Below the pieces are notes generated by a model. It was not told the origin of the DNA. It saw nothing but the letters and a program-made list of their open reading frames with translations, and ran no database searches. From the NCBI GenBank assembly GCA_019695455.1, contig JAEUAC010000215.1:1-22996 (forward strand): a stretch of DNA of 22,996 bases, read 5' to 3'. Position numbers and translations under genes: made by a program. Shown here piece after piece: positions 6,069-13,134 of this stretch; position 1 is the stretch's first letter; every line of letters starts with the position of its first letter. The stretch is from Methylorubrum extorquens. Its GTDB lineage: Bacteria; Pseudomonadota; Alphaproteobacteria; Rhizobiales; Beijerinckiaceae.

Positions 6069-7241
6069 CTACCGCTCGAGGCACATGGCGACGCCCATGC
6101 CGCCGCCGATGCAGAGCGTGGCGAGCCCCTTCTTCGCGTCCCGGCGCTCCATCTCGTAGAGGAGCGTCGTGAGGACGCGGGCGCCCGACGCGCCGATCGG
6201 ATGGCCGATGGCGATCGCGCCGCCGTTGACGTTCACGATCGCCTCGTTCCAGCCCATGTCCTTGTTCACGGCGCAGGCCTGGGCCGCGAAGGCCTCGTTC
6301 GCCTCGACGAGGTCGAGGTCCGAGACGGTCCAGCCGGCCTTCTCCAGCGCCTTGCGGGAGGACGGGATGGGACCCGTGCCCATGATGGCGGGGTCGACGC
6401 CGGCGGTCGCCCAGGAGACGATGCGGGCGAGCGGCTTGAGGCCGCGCTTCTTGGCCTCCTCGGCCGACATGAGCACGATCGCGGCGGCGCCGTCGTTGAT
6501 GCCCGACGCGTTCGCGGCCGTGACGGTGCCCTCCTTCGAGAAGGCGGGGCGCAGCTTGGACACGCCCTCGATCGTCGTGCCGGCCTTGATGTACTCGTCC
6601 TGGTCGACCACGACGTCGCCCTTGCGGCCCTTCACGGTCACGGGCGCGATCTCGTCCTTGAACTTGCCGGCCTTCTGGGCGGCCTCGGCCTTGTTCTGCG
6701 AGGAGACGGCGAACGCGTCCTGCGTCGCGCGCGAGAGCTGCCACTTCTCGGCGACGTTCTCGGCCGTGTTGCCCATGTGGTAGCCGTGGAAGGCGTCCAT
6801 GAGGCCGTCCTTCAGCATCGTGTCGACGAGCTTCAGGTCGCCCATCTTCGTGCCGCCGCGCATGTGCTGCGCGTGGGGCGACATCGACATGGATTCCTGG
6901 CCCCCGGCCACGATGATGTCGGCGTCGCCGTTCGCGATCTGCTGCATGCCGATGGCGACCGCGCGCAGGCCCGAGCCGCAGAGTTGGTTGAGCCCCCAGG
7001 CCGTCTTCTCCTGCGGGATGCCGGCCTTCATGGCGGCCTGACGGGCCGGGTTCTGCCCCTCGCCGGCGGTCAGGATCTGGCCGAGGATGACCTCGTCGAC
7101 GTCGGCAGGGTCGACCTTGGCGCGCTCGAGGGCGGCCTTGATGGCGGTGGCGCCGAGCTCGTGGGCCGGGACGTTGGCGAAGGCTCCGTTGAAGGAGCCC
7201 ACGGGCGTGCGGGCGGCGCCCACGATGACGATGTCGGCCAT
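6069..7241 (-). CDS. phaA: Acetyl-CoA C-acetyltransferase (beta-ketothiolase)
   Basis: A 390-residue biosynthetic thiolase that condenses two acetyl-CoA to acetoacetyl-CoA, the first step of polyhydroxybutyrate synthesis. The acyl-accepting Cys88 lies in NQLCGSGLRAV, His347 in GHPIGASGARVL and Cys377 in CIGGGMG; EANEAFAAQ is also present. Length and the GGQESMS signature match PhaA. A GGGAGGAGA ribosome site precedes the ATG by about nine bases. It is divergent from phaR, the expected regulator of the pathway. A possible promoter with an inverted repeat lies at 7283-7310. No phaC synthase is in the window. Confidence 0.97.
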   Translation of the reverse strand: MADIVIVGAARTPVGSFNGAFANVPAHELGATAIKAALERAKVDPADVDEVILGQILTAGEGQNPARQAAMKAGIPQEKTAWGLNQLCGSGLRAVAIGMQQIANGDADIIVAGGQESMSMSPHAQHMRGGTKMGDLKLVDTMLKDGLMDAFHGYHMGNTAENVAEKWQLSRATQDAFAVSSQNKAEAAQKAGKFKDEIAPVTVKGRKGDVVVDQDEYIKAGTTIEGVSKLRPAFSKEGTVTAANASGINDGAAAIVLMSAEEAKKRGLKPLARIVSWATAGVDPAIMGTGPIPSSRKALEKAGWTVSDLDLVEANEAFAAQACAVNKDMGWNEAIVNVNGGAIAIGHPIGASGARVLTTLLYEMERRDAKKGLATLCIGGGMGVAMCLER

Positions 7242-7282
7242 GTTGACGATCTCCTCCCGGCTGCTTCGCGTGTATGGCGCGG

Positions 7283-7310
7283 ATCAAAGCCCCAGCCGGG
7301 GCGAAGTCAA
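7283..7310 (-). promoter_or_regulatory. Candidate phaA promoter with an inverted repeat in its spacer
   Basis: On the minus strand a -35 TTGACT (7310-7305) and a -10 TTTGAT (7288-7283) are 16 bp apart. The spacer holds the inverted repeat GCCCC-AGCC-GGGGC (7289-7302). The predicted start site would leave a leader of about 35 bases carrying the strong ribosome site. The repeat is a possible binding site for PhaR or another regulator; no binding is shown by sequence alone. Confidence 0.4.
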
Positions 7311-7415
7311 GGCGATCCGGCCCTCCGCCTTATGTGGGGTCCGGGCCCGGGACCCGAAAGATTGCGGCGCCCCCCTCTCCGTGAAACAACGGCCTGACGA
7401 AAGCGGACGAGAGCG

Positions 7416-7994
7416 ATGGCGAGCGAAAAGGCACCGACGGTCATCAAGAAGTACGCGAACCGTCGACTCTACCACATGGGCACGTCGACCTACGTGACCT
7501 TGGAAGACCTGGCCACGATGGTGCGCCAGGGCGAGGATTTCGTGGTGACCGACGCGAAGTCGGGCGACGACATCACGCGCTCCGTCCTCGCCCAGATCAT
7601 GTTCGAGCAGGAGAGCAAGGTGGGCCAGAACCTCCTGCCCACGACCTTCCTGCGCCAGCTCATCCGCTTCTACGGCGACAACATGCAGGCGCTGGTGCCG
7701 CGCTACCTCGAGTTCTCCATGGAGAACCTGACGCGCGACCAGGGCAAGCTGCGCGACCAGATGGAGAAGACGTTCGGCCCGACCGCCTTCCACGCCATGG
7801 AGGACCAGGTCCGCGCCAACATGTCGTTCTTCACGGAGGCGATGAAGATGTGGTCGCCCTTCGTGCCGCCGGGCGGCGAGGAGGCGAAGGGCGCCGTCCC
7901 GGGCGCGGCGCCGGCCGCGGGCGGCGACATCGACGACCTGAAGAAGCAGATGGCCGACATGCAGGCGAAGCTCGAGACCCTCACCAGGAAGTAG
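7416..7994 (+). CDS. phaR: Polyhydroxybutyrate synthesis repressor
   Basis: A 192-residue regulator that binds both DNA and PHB granules and represses phasin and related genes until polymer accumulates. The PHB accumulation regulatory N-terminal domain is plain: VIKKYANRRLYHMGTSTYV (residues 9-27) then LEDLATMVRQG and DDITRSVLAQIMFEQES. The following PHB-accumulation domain spans about residues 70-150. The C-terminus has an alanine/glycine/proline linker and a short coiled coil (DIDDLKKQMADMQAKLETL). It is divergent from phaA with 174 bp between starts and ends 13 bp before the convergent EAL gene. The ATG follows an ACGAGAG ribosome site. Confidence 0.96.
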   Translation: MASEKAPTVIKKYANRRLYHMGTSTYVTLEDLATMVRQGEDFVVTDAKSGDDITRSVLAQIMFEQESKVGQNLLPTTFLRQLIRFYGDNMQALVPRYLEFSMENLTRDQGKLRDQMEKTFGPTAFHAMEDQVRANMSFFTEAMKMWSPFVPPGGEEAKGAVPGAAPAAGGDIDDLKKQMADMQAKLETLTRK

Positions 7995-8002
7995 CCCCGG
8001 CG

Positions 8003-8023
8003 GCGCCTCAGACGGCGAGGCGC
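8003..8023. terminator. Hairpin at the convergent ends of phaR and the EAL gene
   Basis: The arms GCGCCTC (8003-8009) and GAGGCGC (8017-8023) pair over 7 bp with a seven-base loop. It begins nine bases after the phaR stop and overlaps the last codons of the opposite gene. There is no T-tract, so it is only a possible terminator. Confidence 0.4.
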
Positions 8024-9693
8024 GCGCCGGTCGCGCCCGACGCGATCGGGCCGACCACGGCCGGCAGGCCGAGATGGTCGCCCTGCAGGTAGTCGACGCC
8101 GAAGCCCGCGAGCATGATTGCGGTCTCCTCGTCCTCCACCCATTCGGCGACCGTCTGCAGGCCGAGATGGTGGGCGAGATCGACGAGCGTGCGGACGAAG
8201 AACACGTCCGATTGCGACCGGCACAGGTTCTGGATGAAGGCCCCGTCGATCTTGACGATGTCGACGGGGAAGTTGCGCAGGTGCTTGAACGACGTGTGGC
8301 CGGCGCCGAAATCGTCGATCGCGAGGGTCACGCCGAGCGCCTTCATGGCGTCGAGCTTGCGCCGCGTGCCGTCCGGGTCGCGGATGGCGACCGTCTCCGT
8401 CACCTCGACGATCAGGCGCGAGGCGAGATCGCCGCTCCGCCCGACATGGGCCGCCAGCGTCGCCAGCCAGTCGGGGCTGTCCAGCGTCAGGGGCGACAGG
8501 TTCACCGACAGCCGCTCCTCCGGGTTGCGGACGAGGTGGTCGACGGCGAGTTCGAGGATCCGCATGTCGACGAGCGGCACGAGCCCGGCGCGCTCCATCG
8601 AGGGCACGATGTCGGCCGCGGCGACGATGCGGTCGCCCTCGCCCCGCACGCGCAGCAGCGCCTCCGAGAACACGGTCTCGCGCGTCGTGGCGTCCACGAC
8701 GGGCTGGCGGGCGAACAGGATGCGGCGCGCGTTGAGGAGGCCGATCACGTCCAGCGCGCCGTCCGCCTCGGCCGGGCGCTCGCCGCGCCGGAACGCCTGA
8801 GGGTCGTACAGCACGAAGCGCGAGCCCGAGCGGCGCTTGGCGATCGCGAGGCATTGCTCGGCCCGGCGCAGCAGCACGGTCGCGTCCGAGGCGTGCTCCG
8901 GCGCGGAGGCGGCCCCGATGAGGAGGCTCGTCCGGATCGTCTCGCCGGCCACCACGATGGGCTCGGCCTCGACGGCCGCATCCAGCCGCTCGGCCGCGAT
9001 CCGCGCCTGCTCGGGCGGGCAGGCGCGCAGCGCCATGGCGAAGCGGTTGCCGGAATAGCGCACGAAGCCGTCGCGCCGCCGCATCACGGTGCGGAGCCGC
9101 TGGAGCACGGCGTCGACGGCGGCGTCGCCGTCCTCGAAGCCGAAGCGCTCGTTGATCTCGGCCAGGTTCTCGATGGCGATGGCGAAGAGCGACAGCGGGC
9201 GCTTGGCGCGCAGCGCGTCGGGCATCTCGGCGGACAGCATGCGCAGGAAGGTGGTCCGCTCCTGCTGGCCGGGCCCGCACGCCTCGCCCTCGCCGGAGGA
9301 CGTGACGCGGATCATGCCGTGGACCTTGGCGGGGCGCCCGTCGCCGGCCGCGTACCAGCGACCGGTCTCGACGATGGACAGCACCGTGCCGGGCTTCGTG
9401 CGAAGGCCGTAGCGCGCCTCGTAGGGCACGCCCGATCCCGCGTCGCGGCCGGACGCCGCCCGCACGATGTCGGCCCCCGTCGGGCCCGTGCCGGGCTCGG
9501 ACAGGGTGGCGAGGTCCAGGCCGCGGGACACGGCGGACAGGTCGGGAAGGCCCAGCACCTGGCTGGCGTTCGGCGCCCAGACGATCGCGTCGGTCGCGAG
9601 GTCCCAATCGTAGAGCGCGACGCCGATGGACGTGAGCAGGGTGCGCGGGTCGTGAGGGAGGGCGTCGACCCGACCGTGGCTGGATCCGACCAT
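8008..9693 (-). CDS. Cyclic di-GMP phosphodiesterase: PAS-like, degenerate GGDEF and EAL domains
   Basis: A 561-residue cytosolic signalling protein. An N-terminal PAS-like sensor (residues 15-140, LYDWDLATDAIVWAPN) is followed by a GGDEF-fold domain at about 145-300 whose signature reads SGNRF (214-218), so it should not synthesise c-di-GMP. The C-terminal EAL domain (about 320-550) keeps the catalytic set: EALLR at 344-348, Asn398, Glu430, the Asp pair in DDFGAG (460-461), Lys481 in VKIDG, Glu517 and Gln537. It is therefore expected to hydrolyse c-di-GMP to pGpG, with the GGDEF part as a possible regulatory domain. The ATG at 9693 has a GGAGAG ribosome site; a TTG 13 codons upstream is the alternative. 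A CtrA-like box lies upstream. Confidence 0.92.
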   Translation of the reverse strand: MVGSSHGRVDALPHDPRTLLTSIGVALYDWDLATDAIVWAPNASQVLGLPDLSAVSRGLDLATLSEPGTGPTGADIVRAASGRDAGSGVPYEARYGLRTKPGTVLSIVETGRWYAAGDGRPAKVHGMIRVTSSGEGEACGPGQQERTTFLRMLSAEMPDALRAKRPLSLFAIAIENLAEINERFGFEDGDAAVDAVLQRLRTVMRRRDGFVRYSGNRFAMALRACPPEQARIAAERLDAAVEAEPIVVAGETIRTSLLIGAASAPEHASDATVLLRRAEQCLAIAKRRSGSRFVLYDPQAFRRGERPAEADGALDVIGLLNARRILFARQPVVDATTRETVFSEALLRVRGEGDRIVAAADIVPSMERAGLVPLVDMRILELAVDHLVRNPEERLSVNLSPLTLDSPDWLATLAAHVGRSGDLASRLIVEVTETVAIRDPDGTRRKLDAMKALGVTLAIDDFGAGHTSFKHLRNFPVDIVKIDGAFIQNLCRSQSDVFFVRTLVDLAHHLGLQTVAEWVEDEETAIMLAGFGVDYLQGDHLGLPAVVGPIASGATGARLAV

Positions 9694-9789
9694 GTACCGC
9701 CACTCTCCGCCCGGCGCCGCTGGTCCGTCCAACGGCCCGATGGGTCCGAACGGGCGGGGCGCTGCGTCGAAACGATGCGCGGAAGCGTC

Positions 9790-9804
9790 TTAAGGAGCGA
9801 TTAA
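9790..9804. promoter_or_regulatory. CtrA-type binding site (TTAA-N7-TTAA)
   Basis: TTAAGGAGCGATTAA is an exact match to the full CtrA half-site pair, TTAA separated by seven bases from TTAA. It lies in the divergent region between the EAL phosphodiesterase (start 9693) and a small plus-strand gene (start 9842), 38 bp upstream of the latter. TTAA is rare in this GC-rich DNA, which makes a chance match less likely. CtrA is the cell-cycle and motility regulator of alphaproteobacteria. Either gene or both could be the target. Confidence 0.6.
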
Positions 9805-9841
9805 GGGTGGCAGCGCGTTTGCGCCACGGACCGGGAGCGAG

Positions 9842-10087
9842 ATGGAGCGTCCCGTGGCGGATCAGGTGGAACGCGGAACTGTCCCGGGCCGGGCCCTCGT
9901 GCCCCTGACGACGATCGCCGGCGGGCCGACGACCCGTCCCATGGCGGGATTCGTCACGCAGCTCATCGCCTGCCACCGGCGCCTGCCGGCCTACAGGCAG
10001 GCGCGACGCGCCGAGCCGGCGATCGCGGCCGAGCGCTACGGCGCGCCGCCCCGGCCGCGCGGGGCGACCTTCGACAGCGACGCCTGA
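9842..10087 (+). CDS. Small conserved-looking protein of unknown function
   Basis: An 81-residue hydrophilic protein with no signal peptide or membrane helix. I do not recognise a characterised family. The central part RPMAGFVTQLIACHRRLPAYR (described as residues 33-53) followed by RRAEPAIAAERYG resembles short hypothetical proteins of Hyphomicrobiales that share an R-P-x-x-x-F-V/L-x-Q-L-I core and an RRAEP segment; this is recollection, not a search. The ATG has a GGGAGCGAG ribosome site. A CtrA-like box lies 38 bp upstream, and a hairpin follows the stop codon, so it looks like a single-gene transcription unit. Confidence 0.65.
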   Translation: MERPVADQVERGTVPGRALVPLTTIAGGPTTRPMAGFVTQLIACHRRLPAYRQARRAEPAIAAERYGAPPRPRGATFDSDA

Positions 10088-10100
10088 CGGGCGGGCCGCG

Positions 10101-10128
10101 CCCGGACGGCGTCCGGGATCCCGGACGC
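10101..10128. terminator. Nested hairpin terminator between the small gene and rpmF
   Basis: Positions 10109-10128 are a perfect 20-bp palindrome (8-bp stem with a GATC loop). An overlapping hairpin, CCCGGAC-GGC-GTCCGGG, spans 10101-10117, so the two structures exclude each other. The segment sits in the 64-bp gap between the convergent stops at 10087 and 10152 and probably terminates both transcripts. There is no T-tract. Confidence 0.55.
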
Positions 10129-10151
10129 GTCCCGCCGGCCCCCGCGGAGGT

Positions 10152-10337
10152 TCAGTCCTTGGACTTGACGGCGAGCACCTGCCGGCCGCGATACATGCCG
10201 GTCTTCAGGTCGACGTGGTGCGGACGGCGCAGCTCGCCCGAATCCTTGTCCTCGACGTAGGTCGAGCCCTTGAGGGCGTCGGCGGAACGACGGAAGCCCC
10301 GCTTCATGGGGGAGGTCTTGCGCTTCGGAACGGCCAC
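10152..10337 (-). CDS. rpmF: 50S ribosomal protein L32
   Basis: A 61-residue basic protein with the L32 start AVPKRKTSPMKRGFRRSAD (residues 2-20). The central TYVEDKDSGELRRPHHVDLKTG segment (split near residue 36) is typical of alphaproteobacterial L32, which lacks the four-cysteine zinc motif. It is a component of the large ribosomal subunit. The start codon is GTG at 10337, preceded by a GGGAG ribosome site with seven bases spacing. The gene lies 115 bp after mtgA on the same strand. Two alternative hairpins occur just upstream of the ribosome site. Confidence 0.96.
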   Translation of the reverse strand: MAVPKRKTSPMKRGFRRSADALKGSTYVEDKDSGELRRPHHVDLKTGMYRGRQVLAVKSKD

Positions 10338-10347
10338 GAAAATTCTC

Positions 10348-10368
10348 CCAGGCCCGGCCTGGCCGGGC
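10348..10368 (-). promoter_or_regulatory. Alternative hairpins in the rpmF leader
   Basis: Two overlapping inverted repeats cannot form together. CCAGGCC/GGCCTGG (10348-10362) includes two bases of the GGGAG ribosome site (10349-10345), whereas GCCCGG/CCGGGC (10352-10368) leaves that site free. This suggests a possible translational switch, but it could also be a by-product of high GC content. Confidence 0.3.
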
Positions 10369-10452
10369 GCCGGCTCCTGACCCGAGGGCCGCCGGTCGGA
10401 CGTTGAGGGCGGCGCTATACAATAGGCCGGCGCCGGAGGCCAGCCCTTTCGC

Positions 10453-11106
10453 TCACTCGATGCAGCCGAGCGGCGTCCCGCGCACCCGCGCCGCGATGGT
10501 CGAGGCCGTCGCGCGCTGCCGGGCGGAGGGGCGAGAGGGGTCGCGCAGGATGGGGTTCGGCAGGGCGGAGGCGAGGATCGCCGCCTCGCGGGCCGTGAGG
10601 TCGCGCGCCGCCTTGCCGAAATGCCGGCGGGAGGCGGCCTCGGCGCCGAAGATGCCCTCGCCCCATTCGGCCACGTTCAGGTAGATCTCGATCGTCCGCC
10701 GCTTGGTCCAGACGAGGTCGAGATAAAGCGCGAGCGGGATCTCCAGCGCCTTGCGGACGTAGGACCGGCCCGGCCACAGGAACAGGTTCTTGGCCACCTG
10801 CATGCTGAGCGTCGAGGCGCCGCGGGACGGGCCGTCCTCGTCGTCGATGACCTCGCCGAGCGCCGCCCAATCGACGCCGCCATGGCGGCAGAACTGCGCG
10901 TCCTCGGACGCGATCACGGCGGCCGGCAGGTGGGGCGAGATGGATGCGAGCGGCACCCAGCGCCGGTCGACGGGCTGGGCGGAGAGCCAGCGGCCGAGCA
11001 TCAGCGTCGAGACGGGCGGAACGCGCAGGTAGACGAGCGGCAGCGCCAGCACCAGCGCCGGATAGGCGAGGACGAGGAGGACGAGGAGCCGGACGAGGCG
11101 ACGCAT
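10453..11106 (-). CDS. mtgA: Monofunctional biosynthetic peptidoglycan transglycosylase
   Basis: A 217-residue GT51 glycosyltransferase that polymerises lipid II into glycan strands at the periplasmic face of the inner membrane. A single N-terminal helix (about residues 4-27) anchors it. The GT51 motifs follow in order: ASEDAQFCRHGGVDW (66-80) with the catalytic Glu68, GASTLSMQVAKNLFLW (97-111), KRRTIEIYLNVAEWG (135-149) and FGAEAASRRHFGK (153-165). Length fits MtgA, with no penicillin-binding domain. The start is 15 bp after the kup stop, so the two are probably co-transcribed. Confidence 0.95.
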   Translation of the reverse strand: MRRLVRLLVLLVLAYPALVLALPLVYLRVPPVSTLMLGRWLSAQPVDRRWVPLASISPHLPAAVIASEDAQFCRHGGVDWAALGEVIDDEDGPSRGASTLSMQVAKNLFLWPGRSYVRKALEIPLALYLDLVWTKRRTIEIYLNVAEWGEGIFGAEAASRRHFGKAARDLTAREAAILASALPNPILRDPSRPSARQRATASTIAARVRGTPLGCIE

Positions 11107-11121
11107 GCGCCCGTGCGCCGC

Positions 11122-13065
11122 CTAGACCGTCACCTGCGTGCCGACCTCGACGACACGGCCGGTCGGGATCTGGAAGAAGTCGGTCGCATCCGTCGCCGAG
11201 CGCGCCAGCGCGATGAAGAGCTTGTCCTGCCAGATCGGCATGGAGCTCTTCAGAGCGGGCCGGATGGAGCGGCGCGACAGGAAGAAGGACGTGCCCATGA
11301 TGTCGAACTTGAAGCCGTGCTTGCGCAGATGGCCGAGGGCGCGCGGGATGTTGGGCATCTCCATGTAGCCGAACATCATCTCGACCCGCCAGAACGGGCC
11401 GGCCAGCTGCTCGATCGTGATGCGCTCCTCCGGAGAGGCGCGCGGCGTGTCGAGCGAGCGGATCGTGAGCACCACGTTGCGCTCGTGCAGCACCTTGTTG
11501 TGCTTCAGGTTGTGCAGGAGCGCCGACGGGGCGGTCGTCGGGTCGCTCGTCAGGAACACGGCCGTGCCCTTCACGCGGTGCGGCGGGCTCCGTTCCAGCA
11601 TGCCGACGAGTTCGTCGAGCGGCACGTCCGTCTTGCGCGTCTTCTCGAACAGGATGCGCGTGCCCTTGATCCAGGTGCCCATGACGAGGACGAGGAACGC
11701 CGCGAGGAGCAGCGGCACGTAGCCGCCCTCCAGCACCTTCAGGAGGTTGGCGCCCAGGAAGCAGAGCTCGATGAAGAGGAAGGGCACGATGACGAGCGTC
11801 GTCCGCAGGAGGCTCCAGCCCCAGACCTGCCGGGCGACGATGAAGGCGAGCGTGCCCGTGATCAGCATCGTGCCCGTGACGGCGATGCCGTAGGCCGACG
11901 CGATCGCCGTGGAGGACCGGAACGCCAGCACGAGGATCAGCACGCCGACGAGCAGGAGCGAGTTGATCTGCGGCAGGTAGATCTGGCCCGAATGCGTCTC
12001 GGACGTGTGCCGGATCTCGAGCCGCGGCAGGAGGCCGAGCTGCACGGCCTGCCGGGACAGCGAGAAGGCGCCCGTGATGTTCGCCTGGCCCGCGATCACG
12101 GTCGCGGCCGTGGCCAGCAGGACGAGCGGCAGCAGGCCCCATTCGGGCACCATCAGGAAGAACGGGTTCTCGGCCGTCTCCGGGTTGTGCAGCACGAGCG
12201 CGCCCTGGCCCAGATAGTTCAGGGCGAGGCAGGGGAAGACCAGGAACAGCCAGGCCCGCTGGATCGGCCTGCGGCCGAAATGGCCGAGATCGGCGAAGAG
12301 CGCCTCGGCGCCCGTGACGGCCAGGAACACGGCGCCGAGCGCGATCAGGGCCGCGTGGCCGTGGCTCGCGAGGTAGCGGAGGCCGTAATAGGGGTTCAGG
12401 GCCCAGAAGATGCCGGGCTCGTCGAGGATGTGGGGGAGACCGGCGGCCGCGATCGACAGGAAGAACACGACCATGATCGGCCCGAAGAAGCTCGCGACGC
12501 GGGCAGTCCCGTGGCTCTGGACGAGGAACATGCCGACGAGGATCACGATGGTGATCGGCAGGGTGTAGGGCGTGAAGGCAGGCGTCACGAGCTTCAGGCC
12601 CTCGACGGCCGACAGCACGGAGATGGCCGGCGTGATCATGGCGTCGCCGTAGAACAGCGCCGCTCCCAGGATGCCGAGCCCCAGGATGACGAACGATCCG
12701 CCCGTCGCCTTGCGGGCGAGCGCCATCAGCGACAGCGTGCCGCCCTCGCCGTTGTTGTCCATGCGCAGGACGAGCGCGACGTACTTCGCCGTGACGATCA
12801 GGATCAGGGCCCAGAGGATCAGCGAGACGACGCCGTAGACCTCGACGGCCTCGATGACGCCGTCCTCCTTGGCGGTCGCGAGCGCCTCGCGGAACGCGTA
12901 GAGGGGGCTCGTGCCGATGTCGCCGTAGACGACGCCGACGGAGCCCAGCGCCAGGGTCCAGAAGCCCGCCTTGCCGTGCGCGTCGGGGACGCCGTGGGTC
13001 GCGGGCGCGACCGCGACCGGTTCTCCCGGTCCCGGTGCGACCACTCCGCCTTCAGCCGTGCTCAT
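11122..13065 (-). CDS. kup: KUP-family potassium uptake transporter
   Basis: A 647-residue inner-membrane K+ transporter, probably a K+/H+ symporter. After a 40-residue cytosolic N-terminus comes the signature VGVVYGDIGTSPLYAF, then about twelve hydrophobic segments to roughly residue 460 and a C-terminal cytosolic domain that ends SATDATDFFQIPTGRVVEVGTQVTV (described as the last 25 residues). The ATG at 13065 (MSTAEGG) is preferred over a TTG nine codons upstream because it has a GAGG ribosome site and conserved-style N-terminus. The gene follows ispG by 69 bp; that gap contains an inverted repeat and a possible short leader reading frame that overlaps the kup start. Confidence 0.95.
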   Translation of the reverse strand: MSTAEGGVVAPGPGEPVAVAPATHGVPDAHGKAGFWTLALGSVGVVYGDIGTSPLYAFREALATAKEDGVIEAVEVYGVVSLILWALILIVTAKYVALVLRMDNNGEGGTLSLMALARKATGGSFVILGLGILGAALFYGDAMITPAISVLSAVEGLKLVTPAFTPYTLPITIVILVGMFLVQSHGTARVASFFGPIMVVFFLSIAAAGLPHILDEPGIFWALNPYYGLRYLASHGHAALIALGAVFLAVTGAEALFADLGHFGRRPIQRAWLFLVFPCLALNYLGQGALVLHNPETAENPFFLMVPEWGLLPLVLLATAATVIAGQANITGAFSLSRQAVQLGLLPRLEIRHTSETHSGQIYLPQINSLLLVGVLILVLAFRSSTAIASAYGIAVTGTMLITGTLAFIVARQVWGWSLLRTTLVIVPFLFIELCFLGANLLKVLEGGYVPLLLAAFLVLVMGTWIKGTRILFEKTRKTDVPLDELVGMLERSPPHRVKGTAVFLTSDPTTAPSALLHNLKHNKVLHERNVVLTIRSLDTPRASPEERITIEQLAGPFWRVEMMFGYMEMPNIPRALGHLRKHGFKFDIMGTSFFLSRRSIRPALKSSMPIWQDKLFIALARSATDATDFFQIPTGRVVEVGTQVTV

Positions 13066-13105
13066 GGGGCCGCCCCTCGGGACGCGGAACAATCGCGCGT
13101 GCCAT
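13052..13105 (-). CDS. Possible 17-codon leader peptide overlapping the kup start
   Basis: An ATG at 13105 opens a short frame of 17 codons (starting MARAIVPRPEG) that ends at a TGA at 13052-13054, inside kup and out of frame with it. The ribosome site upstream is weak. The ATG lies in the loop of the inverted repeat at 13083-13119. Translation of such a frame could couple to or attenuate kup. It may be only a chance frame. Confidence 0.25.
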   Translation of the reverse strand: MARAIVPRPEGRPHEHG

Positions 13106-13119
13106 CGTGATGTTCCGCG
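13083..13119 (-). repeat. Inverted repeat in the ispG-kup intergenic region
   Basis: The nine-base arms CGCGGAACA (13083-13091) and TGTTCCGCG (13111-13119) are exact complements separated by 19 bases. The element lies between the ispG stop (13135) and the kup ATG (13065). It could be an ispG terminator, an operator or a leader hairpin controlling kup. No T-tract follows on the minus strand. Confidence 0.55.
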
Positions 13120-13134
13120 CGACCGCGCGTCGTC

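Noticed and set aside
5268..7397. Long plus-strand frame spanning the deaminase gene and the antisense of phaA
   Set aside because: It runs through two genes with convincing motifs in other frames and has no recognisable domain.
10621..13110. An 829-codon open frame on the plus strand opposite mtgA and kup
   Set aside because: It is antisense to two clear genes, has no domain, and is composed largely of Arg, Asp, Glu and Gln from reverse reading of GC-rich codons.
13066..13134. Known K+-related or nucleotide riboswitch upstream of kup
   Set aside because: The 69-bp gap is too short and has none of the conserved cores I know; only a simple inverted repeat is visible.
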